From contig JAKQQP010000232.1 in assembly GCA_029564115.1 (NCBI GenBank), positions 1 through 41,864 on the forward strand: 41,864 nt of DNA, written 5' to 3'. The notes below the pieces were generated by a model, which saw only the letters and a list, made by a program, of their open reading frames with translations, did not search any database and had not been told where the DNA came from. Source of the DNA: Candidatus Rifleibacteriota bacterium (GTDB taxonomy: Bacteria; Riflebacteria; Ozemobacteria; Ozemobacterales; Ozemobacteraceae). Shown here in pieces: positions 8,901-15,066 of this stretch (position 1 is its first letter; the number at the start of each line of letters is the position of its first letter). A program made the position numbers and the translations under genes.

Positions 8901-10999
8901 GTTGTCAGACTGTTAACCTGCGAGGTTGTCAGGCCGGTAATCTGTGTTTTACTCAGAGCCGCAACCTGGCTGGAAGTAAGACCCTCTGCAATCTGCTGAG
9001 TCGTCATCTTCGAAAGCTGTGAAGCAGTCATGACGACCAGATCGCCGGTCTCGATCTGACTTACCTGCTCTGTCGAAAGAGCCGCTATCTGAGCAGAGGT
9101 CAAAGCCTTTGCCTGAGCGCTTGTCAGAGCGACAATCTGATCAGTCGTCAAATTGGCAACCTGAGCAGTTGTAAAAGCAGCAACCTGAGAACTCGTCATC
9201 TGAGCCAGATCTGTGGTCTCGATGCTGGCAATCTGCTCTGTGTCCATTTTGTTGAGCTGGGCGGCGGTCAGCCCTCTGATCTGCAGAGTCGACAGATCCG
9301 CTACCTGGCTGGTCGAAAGCTGCGTCACTTGAGAAGTTGTCAAAGCAGCGATCTGAACACTAGTCAGGGCGGCAAAATCGTCTGTAGCCATATTTTCGAG
9401 CTGATCACTGGTCAGAGCTTTCATCTGAGCAGCGGTCAAAGCACGAATCTGCACAGAATTCATCGCTTCCAAATTTTCGGTAGAAACGCTCTGAATCTGT
9501 GCTGTCGTCAAAGCAGCGATCTGGGAAGTGGTCATAGCCTGAATATGAGCCGTCGTCAACCCCTCGCTCACCTGCTGAGTAGTCAGTTTGGAAATCTGCA
9601 CCGGAGTCATGGCGGCCAGATCCCTGGTTTCCATGCTGGCAAGCTGCTCAGTCGTCAATGAAGCAACCTGAGCGGTCGTCAAAGCTTTAACCTGAGCGGT
9701 CGACATGGAAACAATCTGATCGGTCGTCATATTGGCAATCTGAGCTGTCGACAGAGCAGCAATCTGAGCAGTTGTCATCAGCGCCAGATCTGTAGTTTCA
9801 ATGCTGGCAATCTGATCCGTATCCATTTTGCCAAGTTGAATGGCAGTCAAGCCTTTGATTTGAGCAGTAGTCAGATCTGCAATCTGAGCAGTCGAAAGAA
9901 CCGCAATCTGAGCAGTAGTGAGAGCGGCGATCTGCGAGGTGGTCATGGCTGAAAAATCGTCAGAAGAGAGATTTTCAATCTGATTACTGTTCAAAGCCTT
10001 TATCTGAGCCGGCGTTAAAGCTCGAATCTGAGCTGAACTCATAGATTCGATATTCTCGGTCGAAAGGTTCTCGATGTGGGCGGTGGTAAAACCCATTATC
10101 TGTGAAGTCGACATCGCCGCAATATGAGCGGTCGTCAGACCTTCAGCCACCTGCTGCGTAGTCATCTTAGCGATCTGACCGACAGTCAGCGCCGAAAAAT
10201 CCTGTGTTTCAAAACTGGCGATATGCTCTGTGGTCAAAGCCGCAATTTGCGCGGTGGTTAAAGCTCGTGCCTGGGTGGAAGTCAAAGAGACAATCTGGTC
10301 AGTAGTAAGATTTGCCACTTGCCCGGTGGTCATCGCAGCTATCTGAGCCGTTGAAAGCTGTGCAAAATCGGTGGTTTCAATGTTGGCTATCTGCTCTGTG
10401 GTCATCTGACCAATCTGAGCCGAGGTCAAGCCTTTTATCTGAATCGTAGAAAGGGCTGCGACCTGGTCTGACGTCAGAGATTTAACTTGCTCAGTCGTCA
10501 TTGCACCGATCTGAGCGCTGGTTAAAACAGCGAAATCTTCAGTTTCGAGAGAAACAAGATGTTCGGTGCCGAGAGCCTTGATCTGAAGAGGGCTAAGGGC
10601 ATTAAAATGTTCGGTTGTCAGGGCATTTATCTGCTCGGTAGACAAACCGGTGAGGTCTCCGGCATCTATCGACTTCAGCTGAGTTACTGAGAGAGCCTGA
10701 ATATCGCCCGTGTCAAAAGCCTGAAGCTGCGTGCCGGTCAAAGCCCTGACTTGAGCCGCGGTCAAAGCCTTGACCTGGTCAGAAAGCAAACCTTTGTTGT
10801 TGTAGAGTTTAAGCGCCTGAACCTGCCCTGTACTGAGAATCACCAGGTCGCGGGTTTCGATGGCATCGATCTGATCAGAAGTCAGAGCAGCGACCTGACT
10901 GGTTGTCATCGCCTTAAAATCAGCTGTGCCAAGATCTCTGATTTGAGTGGTAGTCAGGGCTTTGATTTGAGAATCAGACATTCCGATGACGATCGACAT
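2915..10999 (-). CDS. Giant octapeptide-repeat protein (2694 aa), function unknown
   Basis: Starts at ATG with AAGGGG 7 nt upstream. After six residues the whole protein parses as octads of consensus L-[TS]-[TS]-x-Q-[IV]-x-[AxL]: 25 octads, then 12 super-repeats of 24 octads (residues 207-2521), then 21 octads and a 5-residue tail LNFGG. By eye there is no Cys, one Trp and one Tyr, and about two Ser/Thr per octad. No signal peptide, transmembrane segment or enzymatic domain is visible. If it is exported, that would need a type I or other leaderless route. Each octad begins with a Ser/Thr cap and has Q three or so residues on, so one short helical turn or one solenoid half-coil per octad is possible (inference). 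I do not recognise the family; similar Thr/Gln/Ile-rich repeats tend to be labelled adhesin-like or hypothetical. Upstream lies a 466-bp gene-free leader; downstream a shared bidirectional terminator. Confidence 0.9.
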   Translation of the reverse strand: MSIVIGMSDSQIKALTTTQIRDLGTADFKAMTTSQVAALTSDQIDAIETRDLVILSTGQVQALKLYNNKGLLSDQVKALTAAQVRALTGTQLQAFDTGDIQALSVTQLKSIDAGDLTGLSTEQINALTTEHFNALSPLQIKALGTEHLVSLETEDFAVLTSAQIGAMTTEQVKSLTSDQVAALSTIQIKGLTSAQIGQMTTEQIANIETTDFAQLSTAQIAAMTTGQVANLTTDQIVSLTSTQARALTTAQIAALTTEHIASFETQDFSALTVGQIAKMTTQQVAEGLTTAHIAAMSTSQIMGFTTAHIENLSTENIESMSSAQIRALTPAQIKALNSNQIENLSSDDFSAMTTSQIAALTTAQIAVLSTAQIADLTTAQIKGLTAIQLGKMDTDQIASIETTDLALMTTAQIAALSTAQIANMTTDQIVSMSTAQVKALTTAQVASLTTEQLASMETRDLAAMTPVQISKLTTQQVSEGLTTAHIQAMTTSQIAALTTAQIQSVSTENLEAMNSVQIRALTAAQMKALTSDQLENMATDDFAALTSVQIAALTTSQVTQLSTSQVADLSTLQIRGLTAAQLNKMDTEQIASIETTDLAQMTSSQVAAFTTAQVANLTTDQIVALTSAQAKALTSAQIAALSTEQVSQIETGDLVVMTASQLSKMTTQQIAEGLTSSQVAALSKTQITGLTTSQVNSLTTDHLAAMSTSQIRALTAAQVKALNSDQIANLTTTAFSALASTQIAAMTTTQVAGFSTSQVADLSTLQVRGLTAAQLSKMDTEQIASIETTDFAAMTSVQIAALTTSQVNNLTTDQIVALSTAQAKALTSAQIGALTTSHLAAFETSDFAAMSPTQIAKMSTSQIAGLASNLVEAMTTAQVAAMTTAQVDNLSTENIAALSSTQVRALTANQIKALDSAQIASIGSDDFAALTTAQLAAMTTAQAASLSSDLLSSLSSTQIKGLTASQISNLSTAQIASIETSTFQQLTTAQIAALTTAQVRNLKDEQVVALTTLQARSLTSKQIAALTTSQVAAIETQDFAAMTAAQISKFTTEQVADGFTSAHIAAMSSVQVAALTSAQVNNLSTENIEAMSTTQIRAFTAAQVKALSTEQLANMASDDFGALTSAQFAAMTTTQAASLSSDQIEALSTAQIRGLTAAQISKMSTLQIASIETTDFAQMTTAQIAALTTDQIRNLTDDQVAALTTLQSKALTTAQIAAFTTSHISSLETQDLAAMTPTQLSRLTTQQVAEGLTSDHIAAMSTAQIVGLTTAQIANLTTDNLVAMNTAQIRALSPIQIKALNSSQIENIASDDFAALSSLQISAMTTAQVSMLSTDQVAQLSTLQIKGLTAAQIGKMDTLQIASIATEDFAQMTSAQIASLTTEQVGNLSTDQIVALTTLQARALTTKQIEALTTSHVANLETQDIAAMAPVQLSKMTTAHIADGITSAQIEALSTTQIVALTTAQVNALTTENLAAMNTAQIRALTAAQIKALNSDQISNMATDDFAALSSSQIAAMSTTQIAFLSSDQIANLSTLQIKGLTAAQIGKLDTTQIANIETTDLEQMSTAQIAALTTEHVANLNDDQVIALTTAQAKALTSSQIAALTTSQLQQLETVDLAAMSATQISKLTTQQVKEGLTTDHIAALTTVQIAAMTTAQVESLTTDSLVALSTAQIRALTPVQVKALNTQQIASLASDDFAAMTSVQIAALTTQQVSSFSSDQIAALTTSQIKGLTAAQIKQLDTAQIASIETEDLALMTTSQITALTTAQVTGLTSDQISALTTAQAKSLTVNQIAAMSTEQINSFETADFAVLTPSQISKMTTDHILEGLNSAQVEAMNTAQIAALTPSQIDAMTTDNLAAMSTTQIRALTGTQIKALNSVQLANLSSDNFTALTPAQLASMTTAQVVGFSSDQVASLTTEQIKGLTAVQIAQLDTAQIASIETTDFEQMTSSQIAALTTEQVANLTTDHIVALTTAQIKAFTPAQVAALSTVAIQNIETDDLVAMTPTQISKLTTQQIAEGLQTSQIEALTTAQVVALTTSQIESLTSDQVVAMTTAQIQILNSNQIKALNSDQIANMAADDFAALTTSQIAAMTTQQVAGLSTTQVADLSTLQIKGLTSAQIAQMDTDQIANIETADFEQMTTSQIVALTTAQVAALTDGQVEAITTAQIRALTASQIEALNTSHIASLETEDLAAMTPVQIAKLTTQQVAEGLTTAHIEAMSTAQIAAMTTAQIEKLSTANLDAMNSTQIQALHPSQIKALNSDQIANLSSDDFTALTTAQIAALTTTQVAWLSSTQIADLTSSQITGLTATQIKQLDTAQVVSIETSDFAEMTATQIASLTTEQVEALTSDHVVAFTTSQITALNTSQIAALTTANIAEMETQDLVMLSAAQISALTTAQISEGLTSDQVSVLSTAQIKALTPAQINSLTTANIAALESNQIQALSPAQIQGLNSDQLANMLPADFITLTTTQIASLTTSQINSLPVSKIQDLTTDQVKALTTQQIQALTTDHIVDMEMEDFEALLTGQIAALTTAHVENLTSDQIQALNTAQIQALTTSQIQALTTDNLVILETEDFVALTSAQIAALSTLQVSSLTTDQIIDLSSLQIAAFTPTQIEALSTDQIEQIEVVDIPAMTGSQIASLTTDHIIAMTTDQIGALTTTQISALTSDQVGVMSNEQIAALNFGG
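3437..10381 (-). repeat. Twelve tandem 579-bp super-repeats, each of 24 octads
   Basis: Protein residues 207-2521. Each copy runs from an I-E-T-T-D-F/L type octad to the octad before the next such one. Eleven copies have exactly 193 residues: 23 octads plus one nonamer, the tenth unit, ending EG or DG (in copies 1-2 as TTQQVAEG and TTQQVSEG). Copy 4 has 192 residues because its tenth unit, MSTSQIAG, lacks the extra residue. Octads are individually recognisable by position: 1 (I-E-T-x-D-F), 8 (x-E-T-x-D-F/L), 10 (nonamer), 14 (often S/T-T-E-N-I/L), 17 (L-N-S-D-Q-I) and 18 (S/T-x-D-D-F). A partial copy precedes (octads 18-24 clear) and a degenerate one follows. Confidence 0.93.
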
Positions 11000-11465
11000 A
11001 AGTTAACCCCTTTGCGCGTAAACTCCTGAAATTCTTTCAGAACAAACCCGTACACAAGAGCGCGGGCTTCACTGACGTTCCACTGAAGGCTGTTTTTTTT
11101 TGCTTTTTGTTTTTGTGGGTGTAACTTCAGAAAACGGCGAAAGGCATCTGTTCCTCATTGCCGTATCCCCTCCATGGCCTATTTTCTCTTTGCCATGATT
11201 ACAGGGCACTACCAGCGTCACACTGCTCACCGCGGCGTTAGACCATCCTTGGCCTGATGCGCGAGAATGACGGCTGGCCATTGGTTTGACAACATCATTC
11301 AAAAAAAACATCCATGTTACCTGAAATGTCAGATTCAACAATACTATCACAGTATATCGGAAAGCAAAATTTTTTTTTTACATTTTTTGAGGGTAGTTTC
11401 CGGAACGAGGTTAAAAAAGCCTTGATTCGAGAAAAAAAAAATCGGACCTGTAGTATAATTTTTTC
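11000..11465. other. Gene-free divergent intergenic region with structured leader on the minus strand
   Basis: No convincing gene; ORFs here lack ribosome sites and family features. Read on the minus strand toward the giant gene there is a 6-bp hairpin (11173-11178 with 11192-11197, CATGGC arm). There are also two overlapping, mutually exclusive small stems: ACGGC/GCCGT (11134-11138 with 11160-11164) and GGCA/TGCC (11143-11146 with 11159-11162). Long A/T homopolymers lie at about 11090-11115, 11370-11395 and 11431-11441. I could not match the leader to a known riboswitch. Confidence 0.5.
11454..11459 (+). promoter_or_regulatory. TATAAT -10 element six nucleotides before the 5'-nucleotidase ATG
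   Basis: A perfect TATAAT (preceded by TAG) leaves 6 nt before the ATG at 11466. This would put transcription start at or next to the start codon. No Shine-Dalgarno lies in the gap, and no good -35 is seen at 16-18 bp. Candidate leaderless promoter. Confidence 0.5.
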
Positions 11466-13472
11466 ATGACAAAGTTTTTTGATAACAAAAAAAAGGCCAA
11501 AAGACTTTTGTATGTCTGCCTGCAAATTTTCGCCCTGCTCGCAACTGTCACCCTGACTTTTGCTGCGCCGGCGACACATAGCGCAGTCCTCTCCCTGACC
11601 ATACTGCACACAAGTGATGAGCACTCGAGCATCCTTCCGGCACCTCTCGGAGACTACATCGCCAGTGCACCATGCCCGGCCATTGGCGGGTTTGCACGCC
11701 TTGCCACTCTGGCAAATCAGATTCGTCGACAAAAAGCCGAAACTCCGCTGCTGATTCTCTCATCTGGAGACTTCTCAGGAGGTACACCCTTTGCCTGGCT
11801 TTCATTGAGCGGGCTGGCCCCGGAACTCGAGCTCATGCACAGAATTGGATACAATGCCGTCAGCCTGGGCAATCACGAATTCGATTACGGCTCAGAGGCT
11901 TTTGCAAACTACTGCCTGCGGCATCAGAGACGCTTCGATTCCCCGCAAATTCTGGCCTCCAATATTGTCGTTCCTGAACAGCACCCGTTCAACCAGGTAA
12001 ATTACCAGACCAGCAGCGTCATCAAATTGCGAAATAGTCTGAAAATAGGCATTTTCGCAATTCTGGGAAAGAGCGCGCACCGCCTCTCGCCCTCTGCGAA
12101 ACCGCTCGACTTTTCTGACCAGCTGCAGGCAGCCCGCCGCGAAACAGCAAACCTTCAAGCTGCCGGAGCCGAGGTTATAATTGCCCTGACTCACGCCGGC
12201 CTGCACGAAGACATCGCCCTCGCCAAAAGCGTCGAAGGAATCCACCTCATTCTCGGCGGGCATGACCATCTGGCCTTTGAACAGCCTCAAATCATCAAAA
12301 ATACTCTCATCATGCACAGCGGCAGTTACCTGCAGACCGCAGGGCAGCTCGACCTCGAGTTTGACAGGCGTAGCCGCCGACTTCATCTTCTCAATCAACG
12401 AACAGGCGCACCAATATTGCACCATCTCACTGATCGGATCGCCGAAGACCCCGAAATCGCTGCCATGGCTGTCGGCTGTCTTGAAACATTGAATACTATG
12501 GTCGCCTCATTAACTGAAGGCCAGATAACCAGCATGCTGACTCCGGCAGCTTTCAGCGACAGGCCGCTGCAAAAACATGCACCTCTGACCGAGACCGCCA
12601 CAGGCAACTTCATTGCCGACGCCATCAGGCTCGAAACAGCGAAGGTTACCGGGCAGCGGGTTGATTTTGCCATTCATGCCAATGGTATCATCAGAGGCGA
12701 CATTCATCCGTCTACTATACCAGGCAGAGCTGGCCAGATAAGCACTTTTGACCTGATAACTTCCTGCAGTCTGGGCAGCAGCCAGGATGGCACACCCGGC
12801 TACTCGATCGTATCATTTTACCTTACCGGCTCTGAAATACTGAGAATGCTTGAAGTAGCAACGCTGCTGCCCCTTCTCTGGAACGACATTTACTTTTTGC
12901 AGGTTTCAGGCTTGCGTTACCACTACGACCCCGCCAGGGCAATATGGTTGTGGCTGCCCATCGTGAACAAACCCGTGCCCGCTTACCGCTCCGTTATTCT
13001 GGCCGAACGCTTTACCGGCGAGGGCAGACAGAACGACCAGGATTTCAGCGAAATAACAGGCGGCGAACAACGCTTATATCACGTCGCAACCACTCACTAC
13101 ATGGCCTCTTATCTGCCAATTGTCGGAAAAAAGCTGCCCCGGCTCAATCTTGTTCTCAAAAATCGTGATGGGCAACCCACCGCTCTCGACGATTTGATTG
13201 TCTGCGAAAATACTCGCGAGTTAAAGCTCTGGGAGGTTGCTTTCAGATACGCTCGATCTTTTGCCACAAACCAGGAAGGACTCTCTGTCATACCCGATCA
13301 GTATCAGAAAACCGGCGGTAGAATCATCGCCGTCAACGCCCCTTCTTTGTGGCTCTGGCCAGCGATAATCAGCTCGATGTCAATTGCCGCCGGCGTAGCG
13401 ATTACCTTTTTCCGCAGACGTCGGCAAAAAAATCCGCACGAATCTTCCGAAATCAAACCCGGTTCGGTATAA
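11466..13472 (+). CDS. Secreted, membrane-anchored 5'-nucleotidase/metallophosphoesterase (UshA/CpdB-like)
   Basis: 668 aa. A basic N-terminus (KKKAKR) and a hydrophobic stretch to about residue 40 form a signal peptide, which requires the ATG at 11466. The calcineurin-like metallophosphoesterase metal motifs follow: LHTSDEH (D51, H53), GDFSGG (D102), GNHE (136-138), ALTHAG and GGHDH. A 5'-nucleotidase C-terminal domain begins near PLTETATGNFIADAIR and supplies substrate binding. The protein ends with a transmembrane helix at about 630-650, then RRRR and a short cytoplasmic tail, so the enzyme is probably tethered to the outer face of the inner membrane. The family hydrolyses extracellular nucleotides or cyclic nucleotides for phosphate or nucleoside salvage; the exact substrate cannot be told. 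No ribosome-binding site is seen. The next gene begins 8 nt downstream, so the two may be coupled. Confidence 0.88.
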   Translation: MTKFFDNKKKAKRLLYVCLQIFALLATVTLTFAAPATHSAVLSLTILHTSDEHSSILPAPLGDYIASAPCPAIGGFARLATLANQIRRQKAETPLLILSSGDFSGGTPFAWLSLSGLAPELELMHRIGYNAVSLGNHEFDYGSEAFANYCLRHQRRFDSPQILASNIVVPEQHPFNQVNYQTSSVIKLRNSLKIGIFAILGKSAHRLSPSAKPLDFSDQLQAARRETANLQAAGAEVIIALTHAGLHEDIALAKSVEGIHLILGGHDHLAFEQPQIIKNTLIMHSGSYLQTAGQLDLEFDRRSRRLHLLNQRTGAPILHHLTDRIAEDPEIAAMAVGCLETLNTMVASLTEGQITSMLTPAAFSDRPLQKHAPLTETATGNFIADAIRLETAKVTGQRVDFAIHANGIIRGDIHPSTIPGRAGQISTFDLITSCSLGSSQDGTPGYSIVSFYLTGSEILRMLEVATLLPLLWNDIYFLQVSGLRYHYDPARAIWLWLPIVNKPVPAYRSVILAERFTGEGRQNDQDFSEITGGEQRLYHVATTHYMASYLPIVGKKLPRLNLVLKNRDGQPTALDDLIVCENTRELKLWEVAFRYARSFATNQEGLSVIPDQYQKTGGRIIAVNAPSLWLWPAIISSMSIAAGVAITFFRRRRQKNPHESSEIKPGSV

Positions 13473-13473
13473 T
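13445..13473 (+). promoter_or_regulatory. Candidate promoter with TATAAT six nucleotides before ATG 13480
   Basis: TATAAT at 13468-13473 overlaps the TAA stop of the upstream gene. A weak -35 (TTCCGA, 13445-13450) sits 17 bp upstream. The 6-nt gap to the ATG is the same as at 11454-11466, again without a Shine-Dalgarno. Translation could instead be coupled to the upstream stop. Confidence 0.4.
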
Positions 13474-13479
13474 TCAGTC

Positions 13480-14553
13480 ATGCGTAAAAGCCAGCCGGAG
13501 TTAACCAAAAAAAGTCATGGGCTCAGAAAAGCGGCAAAAAGACTTTTTCTGATATTTCTGCTTGCCCCCGGGTTCGTCAGCCTCGGCGCCTTCGCACAGG
13601 CAGAAGCTGCCGATGGTTATTTGGCCCGGCAACTTTCTTCGATAGCCAGATTCTGTGAACTACAGTCTCTGGCCGAAGGCGAGTCTGTCGATACGGTCAA
13701 CAAAATCGACGGCTTTGTCAAAACCTTTTCAGACCCAGACTTCTCAGACGAAAAAACCTCAGAAAACCTGATCGAATTCTGCAAACTGGCATTCTCCGGG
13801 AGCACCCCGCAGTCCGGGTCTCTGCTGCGTGCTCTACAACTCGGCGGGCACCTGAGCTTTACCAGAAGCAATTCTTCAGAAAAGACCGAAATATCGTCAC
13901 ACCCCAGACATTTTTCCGGTCATGTACGTGAAGCCATTATCGTCAACAAGGCCAGATCAGACTTTTACCGCAAACGTTCCAATGGTAAAACCAGCAAACT
14001 TTCGCGCCTGTACACCAACCTTGAATACGCCATTCTGCCTCTCGCCACTCTCATCGATCGCTGGGCCGCAAAGCTCAACCAGGCTGGGATTCCGGTATTG
14101 ACGAATGATTTCGCAGCAATGACCGCCATCAATCCGGCAGAGACTCCCGTTGCACGCACCGGCGTTCTCTGTCGAGACGGCCAGGCTGAGTTCAGCAAAC
14201 TGCTCGATTTTTTTCAAACTGAAATAAGCAGGGCCGCTCGCCACAAAGACTTTTTGCAGGCACAGTTGCAGGCAATCAAAACGCTGCACGACCTCAGACG
14301 ACTCGAGCTGCAGCACAACTGCAACCTCGCCCTGAGCATTCATTTTGTCGAATCAATCGGTCTCGCAGCCAGAAATGCCCAACGCCTGTCACAAACTTTT
14401 AACGGCCGTTCCGACAACTTTTATCGCGTTTTTATTTTACTGCAGAACGCCGGAATAAAAATGTTCGCAAAAGTCGATCTCAAAGCCCAGCCTTTTCATA
14501 GGCAGCAGATCGGCATTATCGTCAACGACCTGCCGGCAATCCCTTTCCCATGA
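13480..14553 (+). CDS. Secreted protein of unknown function
   Basis: 357 aa. The N-terminus is long and basic (RKSQPELTKKSHGLRKAAKR), followed by a hydrophobic core and AFAQAEA, a plausible signal-peptidase site near residue 44. No usable later start would keep this signal, which fixes the ATG at 13480. The mature part is mixed charged/hydrophobic and looks largely helical (for example residues 210-310), with Cys at about 53, 86, 227 and 277. I recognise no domain. It lies 8 nt after the 5'-nucleotidase gene on the same strand and converges with a small membrane-protein gene 19 nt beyond its stop. A 5-bp hairpin overlaps the stop, with a T-run some 10 nt further on, and may weakly terminate the transcript. 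Confidence 0.75.
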   Translation: MRKSQPELTKKSHGLRKAAKRLFLIFLLAPGFVSLGAFAQAEAADGYLARQLSSIARFCELQSLAEGESVDTVNKIDGFVKTFSDPDFSDEKTSENLIEFCKLAFSGSTPQSGSLLRALQLGGHLSFTRSNSSEKTEISSHPRHFSGHVREAIIVNKARSDFYRKRSNGKTSKLSRLYTNLEYAILPLATLIDRWAAKLNQAGIPVLTNDFAAMTAINPAETPVARTGVLCRDGQAEFSKLLDFFQTEISRAARHKDFLQAQLQAIKTLHDLRRLELQHNCNLALSIHFVESIGLAARNAQRLSQTFNGRSDNFYRVFILLQNAGIKMFAKVDLKAQPFHRQQIGIIVNDLPAIPFP

Positions 14554-14572
14554 AGGGTTCCTGTTATTTTTT

Positions 14573-14860
14573 TCAGGCCAGCGCGGAGCCTGCCAGATAG
14601 AGCAAAGGCAGCAGCATGAGCCCCCAGCCGATCGCCACATAAACACATGACGGAGTATTCGGGTCGAGCGATGCCGTTGTTTTGGTAAAGCCGGGCTTCA
14701 GTTGATCAAAAAACCTTGCCAGCGACGGGAACCAGATAAAAAGCATGCCGAACAACGCCATTGCAAAAGCTTCGGGTGGCATTGTACCCCGCACAATCAG
14801 CCAGCCATAAACAACTGCCACAATCGATGAGACAACTCTTCCCATATTCAAATTTTCCAC
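14573..14860 (-). CDS. Small integral membrane protein, unknown function
   Basis: 95 aa from a GTG start. The start is fixed by a perfect GGAGGT 6 nt upstream and by a promoter 26 bp further back. Three hydrophobic segments are visible: about residues 8-22 (VVSSIVAVVYGWLIV), 27-45 (AFAMALFGMLFIWFP) and 73-93 (VAIGWGLMLLPLLYL). Between the second and third is a short polar loop with LKPGFTKTTASLDPNTPS. No family recognised. It is divergent from the cupin gene and convergent with the secreted protein at 13480. Confidence 0.72.
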   Translation of the reverse strand: MENLNMGRVVSSIVAVVYGWLIVRGTMPPEAFAMALFGMLFIWFPSLARFFDQLKPGFTKTTASLDPNTPSCVYVAIGWGLMLLPLLYLAGSALA

Positions 14861-14866
14861 GCGGCT

Positions 14867-14872
14867 ACCTCC
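14867..14872 (-). promoter_or_regulatory. Ribosome-binding site fixing the GTG start of the small membrane protein
   Basis: GGAGGT on the minus strand, 6 nt before GTG (14858-14860). An in-frame ATG five codons later has no such site, so GTG is preferred. Confidence 0.7.
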
Positions 14873-14886
14873 AACTTCAAAGGATA

Positions 14887-14914
14887 ATTATAAACAGTTA
14901 TAACGCAATGACAA
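14887..14914 (-). promoter_or_regulatory. Sigma70-type promoter for the small membrane protein
   Basis: On the minus strand TTGTCA (14909-14914), a 16-bp spacer and TATAAT (14887-14892). The predicted transcription start falls near 14880, just before the GGAGGT. Confidence 0.65.
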
Positions 14915-14954
14915 CAGCAATTTGTGCCGTTTTGTCGAACTCTGGCAGAGAAAG

Positions 14955-14983
14955 TTGTTAAAAACTGCAGCAGGTAATATAAT
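14955..14983 (+). promoter_or_regulatory. Sigma70-type promoter for the cupin gene
   Basis: TTGTTA (14955-14960), a 17-bp spacer and TATAAT (14978-14983). It is divergent from the promoter at 14887-14914 and gives a leader of about 75 nt. That leader contains a small GTTGT/ACAAC stem and a CCCG/CGGG hairpin. Confidence 0.65.
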
Positions 14984-15066
14984 ACGTCGGTTGTAACAAC
15001 TGTACAATGGCAGCACCCGATAAGCGAATCAGCCCGTCAATGCCGGGCAAAACCCGGAGAAAAAAA

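Noticed and set aside
3038..9661. Many plus-strand open frames of 70-210 codons with Ser/Arg/Asn/Leu-rich repeats
   Set aside because: They are antisense shadows of the 24-bp period in the giant gene: a stop-free antisense frame repeats with each octad. None has a ribosome site or family features.
2915..10999. Regular 24-bp direct repeats resembling a CRISPR array or minisatellite
   Set aside because: No unique spacers lie between repeats, and the repeat stays in one reading frame with amino-acid conservation. It is a coding repeat.
2915..10999. Ice-nucleation protein
   Set aside because: The octapeptide length is shared but the consensus (T/S-T/S-x-Q-I) does not match the AGYGSTLT-type repeat; only an analogy in periodicity remains.
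11295..11732. Minus-strand frame of 145 codons overlapping the 5'-nucleotidase start
   Set aside because: It is antisense to a clear signal peptide and metal-binding motifs, crosses poly-A tracts, and shows no domain or ribosome site.
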